Of a DNA stretch of 13,815 nt, positions 1-5,906 are shown one piece after another (the first letter of the stretch is position 1; each line of letters begins with the position of its first letter). A program made the position numbers and the translations under genes. Source of the DNA: Deltaproteobacteria bacterium. Lineage in GTDB: Bacteria > Desulfobacterota > Desulfobacteria > Desulfobacterales > C00003060. The notes below the pieces were generated by a model that ran no database searches, was not told where the DNA came from, and saw nothing but the letters and a program-made list of their open reading frames with translations. The stretch is from NCBI GenBank assembly GCA_019309815.1, contig JAFDFO010000092.1, forward strand, positions 1-13,815. The letters run 5' to 3'.

Positions 1-489
1 CCGCTTGCCAGGATGCTCATAGCCAAGAACCCTGACCTCATGGGACTGGTGGCAAAGGGCGTACAGCCGGGTGTTGTGGCGCGCCATGCGGCCCGGGCCA
101 TTGAGACAAAGCTGGTGGTGGATGCCTGCTACAAGTGGTTGGACCAGCTTGTTAGCGAGATGATCAAGCCCGGATTCAAGATCCACGATACGGATCATTA
201 CGAACCGCCGAAAAAAGGCATGGGTGCGGGATTCTACGAGGCGCCGCGAGGTGCTCTCGGGCACTGGGTAAAGATCAAGAACAAGAAGATCGAAAACTAC
301 CAGTGCGTAGTCCCCTCCACCTGGAACGCCTCGCCGAGATGCGAGAAAGAGGTTAGGGGCCAGTATGAAGAATCGCTGATTGGAGCGCCTGTGCCGGATC
401 CGGATAACCCGATCAATGTGGTGCGCATCGTCCGTTCCTTTGATCCATGCCTCGCCTGTGCAGTTCACATCATCGATCCCAAGAGATAA
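1..489 (+). CDS. [NiFe] hydrogenase large subunit, Group 1 (3' end only)
   Basis: The gene is cut by the window start and is open from base 1, so only the C-terminal ~162 residues are visible. They match the end of Group 1 (uptake, periplasmic or membrane-facing) [NiFe] hydrogenase large subunits: an EAPRGALGHW segment, an ENYQCVVPSTWNASPR segment, and the C-terminal L2 motif DPCLACAVH at 442-468. The two Cys of that motif ligate the Ni-Fe(CN)2CO centre, where H2 is oxidised to protons and electrons. The His at 466-468 is the usual processing site. After it only six residues (IIDPKR) precede TAA, shorter than the roughly 15-residue tail I expect for this group. The downstream gene encodes the matching endopeptidase. 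The small subunit and other partners would lie upstream, outside the window. The family call is secure; the exact subtype (Hyn, Hya or Hyb) is not resolved. Confidence 0.95.
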   Translation, partial: PLARMLIAKNPDLMGLVAKGVQPGVVARHAARAIETKLVVDACYKWLDQLVSEMIKPGFKIHDTDHYEPPKKGMGAGFYEAPRGALGHWVKIKNKKIENYQCVVPSTWNASPRCEKEVRGQYEESLIGAPVPDPDNPINVVRIVRSFDPCLACAVHIIDPKR

Positions 490-529
490 AGAAATTCCTT
501 GTGGAATGACCAGGCTGAAGCAAGCTAAT

Positions 530-1048
530 ATGTCTAAACCGCTTAGGGGGGGCAATAAAGCCCCCCCTAAGCGTATTGTCGTGCTGGGAGTGGGTAATGT
601 TCTCCTGTCTGACGAGGGCGTAGGCGTCCATGTCGCAAAGAAGCTTCTGGAGATGGAACTTCCTCCGGGTGTTCAGGTGGTTGAAGGGGGGACCGATGGT
701 TTCAGGCTCATGAACGTAGTGACAGAGGCAGATCGCCTCATTATCGTGGACGCTGTAAAAGGAGGGGAGGCTCCCGGCTCCATCTACCGATTCGACATCA
801 AGGATGCCCCCACATATCCGGACGCATACAAGACCTCAGTTCACCAGATTGGTATTCTGGAGGTGGTTCACCTCTCAGAACTTGTTGGCAAAACCCCCGA
901 AACCACGATCATTGGGGTGGAACCCAAGTCGCTCGATATGGGTATGGAGCTTTCACCAGAGGTGGAAGCGAAGCTTCCGAGGATCATCGAACTGGTATTC
1001 CAAGAGGTCAACCATCCCGCCCTTCCTGACAACGCTATTGACCCCTAG
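530..1048 (+). CDS. hyaD: Hydrogenase maturation endopeptidase, HyaD/HybD family
   Basis: This nickel-dependent protease removes the C-terminal tail of the [NiFe] hydrogenase large subunit once Ni is inserted, the last step in active-site assembly in the cytoplasm. From ATG 530 the protein has 172 residues. It opens its core with RIVVLGVGNVLLSDEGVGV, and the three positions that bind Ni in E. coli HybD are all present: Glu29 (SDEGVG), Asp74 (IIVDAV) and His105 (SVHQIG). Length fits the family (about 160-195). The start is uncertain. ATG 530 and in-frame ATG 506 both lack a good Shine-Dalgarno sequence, and GTG 581 would skip an odd Pro/Gly/Lys-rich leader that is encoded by a perfect hairpin (541-572). 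The frame is open back through the end of the hydrogenase gene, so translational coupling is possible. The gene starts 40 nt after the hydrogenase stop, consistent with one operon. Confidence 0.93.
   Translation: MSKPLRGGNKAPPKRIVVLGVGNVLLSDEGVGVHVAKKLLEMELPPGVQVVEGGTDGFRLMNVVTEADRLIIVDAVKGGEAPGSIYRFDIKDAPTYPDAYKTSVHQIGILEVVHLSELVGKTPETTIIGVEPKSLDMGMELSPEVEAKLPRIIELVFQEVNHPALPDNAIDP
541..572 (+). repeat. Perfect GC-rich hairpin with G7 and C7 tracts at the 5' end of the hydrogenase protease gene
   Basis: Bases 541-553 (GCTTAGGGGGGGC) and 560-572 are exact reverse complements: a 13-bp stem with the 6-nt loop AATAAA. No T-tract follows (GTATTGTCG), so it is not a standard rho-independent terminator. 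It begins 8 nt after the end of the ATG at 530 and would fold inside the ribosome's initiation footprint. It encodes the non-conserved leader of the protease. Possible roles are mRNA processing, translational damping of the protease, or simply a palindromic insertion. The structure is seen directly; the role is inference. Confidence 0.85.
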
Positions 1049-1114
1049 TGTTGCGTCTCATGAATAACTGACATAATTTTCAAGATCCAACAGAACCCCC
1101 AAAGACGATCTCAT

Positions 1115-1234
1115 AAATCCGAATTTCGAATATCTAAATCCGAAACAATGACCAAAATCCGAATTACCGAATGTTCAAAACGTTTGGAACATTGGGACAT
1201 TTGGTATTCGAATTTGTTTAGGATTTGGGATTTG
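1115..1234. repeat. Long imperfect AT-rich palindrome between convergent genes
   Basis: The gap between the plus-strand protease gene and the minus-strand exporter gene contains a ~120-nt imperfect inverted repeat centred on AACGTT at 1179-1184. The inner arms are AATGTTC and GGAACATT. Outer arms carry repeated AAATCC, CCGAAT and TTCGAA words on the left, mirrored by ATTCGAA, GGATTT and GGGATTT on the right, with small indels. Similar words occur in dispersed intergenic palindromes of deltaproteobacterial genomes, as far as I recall. It may act as a two-way transcription barrier or be a non-autonomous palindromic element. No gene lies here, and I see no other signal in the 273-base gap. Confidence 0.6.
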
Positions 1235-1321
1235 CGGCTCGCGCCTTGAAAACATCACGTGCTTCGAATTTACTGCCTAACGCCACAGCGCAGAGAGCAT
1301 GTTTGCTTTGACTTTTGTAAA

Positions 1322-4003
1322 TTATTTCTTGGACGAGACACTAGCCTTTTCTTTCTGAGCATCAACAATAGCCATAAGATTCAGGAAAAGCGTAAAGGCG
1401 ATCTTGGGAAAGCGGTTTTCCAGATAATCCATCGTCTGCTCGTTAATGTGGATCATGACGCAACTGTCGCGCGCCGTCGCCGTACAGACTCTTGAGGGCG
1501 AACCCGCTATCCCGAGCTTACCGAAAACACCCCCCTGCCCTAAATCGGTAATCACGTTGTCGCTGCCCCCCGCACTGGAACTAAGCCTTACCTCACCCTG
1601 CAGAAGCAAATACATACCTCTGCCAGGGTCCCCCTCCCGAAATATGACGTCTCCCCGTGTGCAATGGTACCGGAAACCGGCTAGTATCACCCGCCTGGCC
1701 TCGGCCAGAGACAGATTCTTAAAAGCCGGGATGCTGCCGTAAGAGCCGATACCTCGTTCCAGGATTACAAGAAGCCATGGGGTAGCCTGCATAATCACGG
1801 GCAGGATGAACAGGTCTCCAAACAGGGCAGAGGCCATCGTGATCAATATGAGCAGTCCAAAGACGCTGGTAGGGACAAAACTTGAGAAAAGGAGGACGGA
1901 AAAACCGAGCCCGATGGCAATGGATGTGAAAACAATCGGTTTGCCCACATCAGCAATTGTCCTGTAATTGGCCTGTCTTCTCCTAAAGTCCCTTCTGAAC
2001 TGGTAATTGAAGCGAAACATATAATGGATGGTGTCGTCAACAGCAAGGCCGATAGCGATGCTGGCAACCAGACTAGTGGCAACCGTGAGGTGAAGTCCTG
2101 CCCAACCCATGATGCCAAAGTTCACCAGAATGGGAAATAGATTTGGGATCATAGCCAGAAGGCCCACCTTGGGGGATAGAAACAGGGCAGAGAGCAAGAG
2201 AAAAATACATACCAGAGCCAGGCCCAGACTCCAAATCTGCCCCTTAGTCAGGGCCCGTGCGGAGTGGGACCCGACAATGGGCAGACCGGTTACGTCAAAT
2301 GTGATCCCGTCAGGGCACCAGTCTCGCAAATACCAGGTCATCACCTCTTCGGTCCTGATGAAATCACCCGTGGATGCAATATGGCTCCGGCAGACAATAT
2401 TGATGCGCGAAAAATCCCTTGAAACAAAGTGATCCACCAGTTCATCTGCATCAAACAGGCGGTAGTTCTTGATTGCCTCTCTGACAGCAAAGGGGTAATC
2501 CGGCACCGTATAGTACTTCTCTTTTTCTCTAAAACCTCGGGTCAGCAGGCCTTCGAACTTCAGGAGGTCTACAATCGAAATAGACAGGTCCACCCCCTCA
2601 ATAGTAGCAAGGTGCTCCTGCAAGGCTTCCACCTCGCGAAGAGCCCTGGGAGATGCAAAGTATCCTTCCTGATCACTTCTTAGAATCACGTTGATAGGAT
2701 AAATGCCTGCCAGGTTCTCGTGAATGTCTTCAAACGCCATTCTGGTCTTGCTGGGATCCTTGAAGAAGCTGATGGGTGTTGTTTCCACGCGAATCTGCCA
2801 AAGACCGGCTACGCAAATAACGCTCACAACCAAAGCAACCAGGAGGATAGTTCTGGGATAGTTGCGAACGGCTTGGACCACTCTTCTCAGAAACAACGCT
2901 ATCCAGGCTGCGTTCTCAGGTCCACGGACCGCTTCAAACTTCAAGGTTCTTGGGTAGGAGAGCGCAGCAGGGATAAAGGTGAGATGGATGATGAGCATGA
3001 AGAAAAGACCAACACACGAAAAGAATGCAAATTCCTTTACCACTGCAATCTGATTCAAGGACAGCGAGGCAAAGCACACAATCGTGGTGATCGACGCAAA
3101 GATAGTAGGCAGGCATACCCTGGTAAGCCCTTTTACGACAGCCTGGTTATTGGTTTCCTGACGGGTTGTCTCGTCAAAGTAAGCGGCCATGATGTGCATG
3201 GCATAGGCACTTCCCACTGCAATCAGCAAGGTTGGTATGATCATGGTTACCATGCACAGCGAGCGATCAAGCAGCCCCATGAGGCCGAATGTCCACACCA
3301 GGGTTATGCACACGGCAGTAAACGGGACCAGGGCCCCCCGAAGATTCCGGAAACAGAACAGCAGCACCAGGAAGATAATCGACATCGTGAAAAACGGCAG
3401 GGTCTTAAAGTCCTTCTCCGTGTATTCAGTGAGGGTGTGGCCTATGACCGGATAGCCGATCTGGTAAAGCTTCAGCGGGTATCCCGGCCCTCGAAATCTC
3501 TCAAGGACCTTCTCAACAGCAACGGTCGTGGGGCCGATTTGATGGTCCTGTTTCAGCATGGCCACAAGTGCTGTGACTCTTCCGTCAACAGATATGAGAT
3601 TCTTGGAAAAGATGTCAGCCATCCCAAGATTTCGTCGAAGGTCTTCAAGCGTCCATTCATTGAGGACATCCAAGTCGTCCATAAGGGTGGACAGACTTAC
3701 GACCCGTGACACACCTACTACGCCCTTCAAGGCCTCGGTAAGTTCGCCTATCTTTTGGAAGGAGTCAGCGGAAAAGACGTCTTCTGCTTTGAACACGATC
3801 AGGACATTGTCTTCGGCGCCACCGAACTCTTTCCTGTACCTGTCATACTGTTGTTTTGCAGGAAGATCTTGGACAAGCATCCGCGTCACGGATGTATCCA
3901 CATGAAGTCTGGTGAGATGGGAGGCGAAAAAAACGGTGATACCAAAGATGACGATCAGGAAGAGGAGGGCTTTTCGAGACACCATTTCAAAGTAGCGTTG
4001 CAT
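1322..4003 (-). CDS. RND/MMPL-superfamily exporter with C-terminal cyclic-nucleotide-binding-like domain
   Basis: This 893-residue inner-membrane protein has the duplicated RND layout: TM1 (~12-30), a first periplasmic domain (~31-200), TM2-6 (~204-350), TM7 (~388-405), a second periplasmic domain (~406-590) and TM8-12 (~593-740). The second half has GLAVDDTIH (~652-660), the acidic pair typical of proton-driven RND/MMPL exporters (COG1033 type). The first half has GSAYAMH at the equivalent place, without the Asp. Residues ~765-885 look like a Crp-type cyclic-nucleotide-binding fold (GDVIFREGDPGRGMYLLLQG, then FGKLG...SRVCTATA). The usual Glu of its phosphate-binding cassette is Lys829, while Arg838 is kept. 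Substrate is unknown; lipid or hydrophobic cargo is common in this group. ATG 4003 is chosen over TTG 4006 because GGAGG lies 5 nt upstream of the ATG. The gene follows rluD after 116 nt and may have its own promoter. No adaptor (MFP) or outer-membrane partner is nearby. Confidence 0.85.
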   Translation of the reverse strand: MQRYFEMVSRKALLFLIVIFGITVFFASHLTRLHVDTSVTRMLVQDLPAKQQYDRYRKEFGGAEDNVLIVFKAEDVFSADSFQKIGELTEALKGVVGVSRVVSLSTLMDDLDVLNEWTLEDLRRNLGMADIFSKNLISVDGRVTALVAMLKQDHQIGPTTVAVEKVLERFRGPGYPLKLYQIGYPVIGHTLTEYTEKDFKTLPFFTMSIIFLVLLFCFRNLRGALVPFTAVCITLVWTFGLMGLLDRSLCMVTMIIPTLLIAVGSAYAMHIMAAYFDETTRQETNNQAVVKGLTRVCLPTIFASITTIVCFASLSLNQIAVVKEFAFFSCVGLFFMLIIHLTFIPAALSYPRTLKFEAVRGPENAAWIALFLRRVVQAVRNYPRTILLVALVVSVICVAGLWQIRVETTPISFFKDPSKTRMAFEDIHENLAGIYPINVILRSDQEGYFASPRALREVEALQEHLATIEGVDLSISIVDLLKFEGLLTRGFREKEKYYTVPDYPFAVREAIKNYRLFDADELVDHFVSRDFSRINIVCRSHIASTGDFIRTEEVMTWYLRDWCPDGITFDVTGLPIVGSHSARALTKGQIWSLGLALVCIFLLLSALFLSPKVGLLAMIPNLFPILVNFGIMGWAGLHLTVATSLVASIAIGLAVDDTIHYMFRFNYQFRRDFRRRQANYRTIADVGKPIVFTSIAIGLGFSVLLFSSFVPTSVFGLLILITMASALFGDLFILPVIMQATPWLLVILERGIGSYGSIPAFKNLSLAEARRVILAGFRYHCTRGDVIFREGDPGRGMYLLLQGEVRLSSSAGGSDNVITDLGQGGVFGKLGIAGSPSRVCTATARDSCVMIHINEQTMDYLENRFPKIAFTLFLNLMAIVDAQKEKASVSSKK

Positions 4004-4050
4004 CAAACCCTCCCGTTAGGAGACACAGTGCAGCAGCCGAGTCGGTGGCA

Positions 4051-4079
4051 ACCATAGCCGAGCAATGGTTCAGAATCAA
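4051..4079 (-). promoter_or_regulatory. Candidate promoter for the RND exporter gene
   Basis: On the minus strand TTGATT (4079-4074) and TATGGT (4056-4051) are separated by 17 nt, each matching 4 of 6 sigma70 consensus bases. The site lies about 50 nt upstream of the start. The -10 hexamer overlaps an inverted repeat (AACCAT / ATGGTT, 4050-4055 and 4065-4070), which could be an operator. Evidence is by eye only and modest. Confidence 0.25.
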
Positions 4080-4119
4080 GAGGTTGCTGCTTACAGCTTG
4101 TGAGTGGCAGGAGCGCAGA

Positions 4120-5070
4120 TTAGAGAGCTCGGATGGTGTCCAGTACAGAAGCCATGTCCGAGGGAAGGGGGGATTCAAAGTTCATCATTTGTCCCGTGCG
4201 GGGATGCTGGAAGGTGAGCTGCCAGGCGTGGAGCATCTGTCGGTGTGCGGTCTTTAGGGCCTCTACTGTTCTTCCGAAAAGGACCTTTTGCCACTTTCTT
4301 TTCTTTCCGTAAGTGGCGTCTCCAACCACGGGATGGCCCATGGCAGCACAGTGTACACGCACCTGGTGCGTGCGCCCTGTCCTCAGATCGATTTCAAGAA
4401 GGGTCACCTCGGCAAATGCTTCCTTAATCTGCCAGCGGGTTTCGGTGGGCCGGCCCTGATGGCTTTTTATGGACATCTTCTTTCGATGTTTTGGATGACG
4501 CCCTATGGGCAGATCGATCACACCTGCAGTTTTCTTCACCTCGCCATAAACAAGAGCCAGATATACCTTACGGACCTCTCGCATCTTGAACTGACGGCTG
4601 AGGCCCTCATGGGCAAGGCTGCTCTTTGCCACAACCATTGTGCCCGAAGTATCCTTGTCAAGGCGGTGTACAATGCCGGGGCGGGCGTCGTCGCCAATCC
4701 CTTGAAGACTTGGACAGTGAAAGAGCAGCGCATTCACAAGGGTCCCGCCCTTGTGACCAGCCCCGGGATGAACCACGAGTCCAGGGGACTTGTTCAAAAC
4801 GATTACGTCCTGGTCTTCGTACAGAATGGAAAGGGGAATCGGTTCAGGCTGACAAGTGACAGGTTCTTGAGAAGGGACTTCGGTTCGGACAACATCAAAA
4901 GGCTTGATCAGGTACCCTGGTTTTCTGATGTGTCCACTGACAGTGACGTGACCGGCGCGAATCAACCGGCTTACACGGGAGCGGGATAGGGCGGGCAGGC
5001 GGGCGGCAACAACGGCATCGAGTCGGTGCCCAACCTCTGATTCGGCTACAGTAAAACGAAGAACAGACAC
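4120..5070 (-). CDS. rluD: 23S rRNA pseudouridine synthase, RluD/RluA family
   Basis: The 316-residue protein isomerises uridines to pseudouridines in 23S rRNA; RluD proper acts on the helix 69 loop. It has an N-terminal S4 RNA-binding domain (about residues 15-65: GHRLDAVVAARLPALSRSRV). The RluA-type catalytic domain follows: a VVHPGAGH segment near residue 100, then HRLDKDTSG at 135-143, where Asp138 is the catalytic residue, and a later RTGRTHQVRVH motif. S4 domain and length both favour RluD over the shorter RluA. The start is GTG at 5070. A strong AAGGAGG (5078-5072) sits only one base before it, which is too close for ideal initiation, yet no better in-frame start exists and the S4 domain needs this N-terminus. 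The gene begins 10 nt after the carD stop, so the two form an operon. Confidence 0.92.
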   Translation of the reverse strand: MSVLRFTVAESEVGHRLDAVVAARLPALSRSRVSRLIRAGHVTVSGHIRKPGYLIKPFDVVRTEVPSQEPVTCQPEPIPLSILYEDQDVIVLNKSPGLVVHPGAGHKGGTLVNALLFHCPSLQGIGDDARPGIVHRLDKDTSGTMVVAKSSLAHEGLSRQFKMREVRKVYLALVYGEVKKTAGVIDLPIGRHPKHRKKMSIKSHQGRPTETRWQIKEAFAEVTLLEIDLRTGRTHQVRVHCAAMGHPVVGDATYGKKRKWQKVLFGRTVEALKTAHRQMLHAWQLTFQHPRTGQMMNFESPLPSDMASVLDTIRAL

Positions 5071-5071
5071 T

Positions 5072-5078
5072 CCTCCTT
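5072..5078 (-). promoter_or_regulatory. Shine-Dalgarno of rluD, unusually close to the GTG start
   Basis: AAGGAGG lies in the 10-nt carD–rluD gap and ends one base before the GTG start. The next codons (TCT GTT CTT) offer no standard alternative start at the normal 5-9 nt spacing. Confidence 0.6.
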
Positions 5079-5080
5079 AC

Positions 5081-5566
5081 TTATTCCAGGCCGAATATGG
5101 CCTTTATGTCCGACATGATGGCGGTTTCGTCGGTCTTCTTGGCAATGGACAGTTCTTTAAGCAGCAGGCTCTCGGCCGTGTCGAGCATTTTGCGTTCGCC
5201 AAAGGAGAGGTCTTTATCGGTCTTCAGCAGGTACAGGTCTCTGAGAACCTCCGCTACTTCGTACACCGATCCGGTCTTTATCTTCTCCATATAGTCACGG
5301 TAGCGCCGGTTCCATGTCTGATTGTCTGCCGGGATATCTCGTTTCTTCATGATTGCGTAGACTTTATCGACTTCCTCTCTGTCGATGATATCACGCAGAC
5401 CAACAGATTCCACGTTGTTCACGGGTATCATGATGATCATGTCGTTTTCGAGGATCTTCATAATGTAGAAGTCTTGCTCGTGCCCCAAGACCTCTCGCGT
5501 CTCGACCGACTCAATGCGCCCCACACCGTGGGCCGGATAAACTGCCAAGTCTCCCACTCTAAACAT
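5081..5566 (-). CDS. carD: CarD/CdnL-family transcription regulator
   Basis: CarD/CdnL proteins bind the RNA polymerase beta subunit and steady the open complex at rRNA and other housekeeping promoters. The 161 residues match this family in length and order. The N-terminal RNAP-interaction (Tudor-like) domain spans about residues 1-60 (FRVGDLAVYPAHGVGRIESVE; IPVNNVESVGLR). A helical C-terminal domain carries NQTWNRRYRDYMEKIKTG, and its Trp85 corresponds to the family's conserved Trp that wedges at the upstream edge of the transcription bubble. The start is ATG 5566; only a weak GGGG-type ribosome site precedes it. The gene is separated from the upstream hppA gene by a terminator and about 340 nt, and is probably transcribed from its own promoter together with rluD. 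It might equally be named cdnL. Confidence 0.93.
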   Translation of the reverse strand: MFRVGDLAVYPAHGVGRIESVETREVLGHEQDFYIMKILENDMIIMIPVNNVESVGLRDIIDREEVDKVYAIMKKRDIPADNQTWNRRYRDYMEKIKTGSVYEVAEVLRDLYLLKTDKDLSFGERKMLDTAESLLLKELSIAKKTDETAIMSDIKAIFGLE

Positions 5567-5618
5567 ACAACAAACCCCGTTTTTTCTTCAGATGGTTACT
5601 ACCTCGCACCGACAAATC

Positions 5619-5647
5619 AACATATCATCTTTCCGGCAAATAATCAA
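5619..5647 (-). promoter_or_regulatory. Candidate sigma70-type promoter of carD–rluD
   Basis: TTGATT (5647-5642) and TATGTT (5624-5619) on the minus strand are separated by exactly 17 nt; each matches 4 of 6 consensus bases. It would give a leader of about 45 nt. A second, perfect -10 word TATAAT lies farther upstream (5710-5705) but has no good -35 partner. The rest of the 5567-5833 gap holds nothing else I can support. Confidence 0.35.
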
Positions 5648-5833
5648 CTCAAAACCAATATTTATGCCTTTTGCCATTGGTGGGAGTGGTTTGCAAGCCC
5701 GGTCATTATAGTGACTATCGAAAATATGTTGCTTTTACGGCAGTCTTGATCCTCACAAATGGTTCAAAACAAAACATATTCTTGACAACCGCTCTATACT
5801 GCCCGGGATTACACTGAACATGGCTTTTGGCCC

Positions 5834-5873
5834 AAAAAAAGAGGATTGGTGTGATTGCCACACCAATCCTCTT
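5834..5873 (-). terminator. Rho-independent terminator after hppA
   Basis: Read on the minus strand, a perfect 15-bp stem (arms 5873-5859 and 5853-5839, AAGAGGATTGGTGTG and its complement) with a 5-nt loop is followed by a run of seven T (5840-5834, overlapping the stem base). It lies about 35 nt past the hppA stop and marks the end of the ispE–hppA operon. The plus strand lacks a T-run, so it works in one direction. Confidence 0.93.
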
Positions 5874-5906
5874 GTTAAAGTGTCAACGAAACAGCAAAAA
5901 CTGCGA

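Noticed and set aside
2720..3709. 329-codon open frame on the plus strand
   Set aside because: It is fully antisense to the exporter gene, has a low-complexity Gln/His/Arg-rich composition with no recognisable family, and has no ribosome site; the minus-strand frame is clearly the real gene.
5783..5815. Plus-strand TTGACA with a nearby TATACT, considered as a promoter
   Set aside because: The spacing between the two hexamers is only 7 nt, no other -10 fits, and no plus-strand gene follows.
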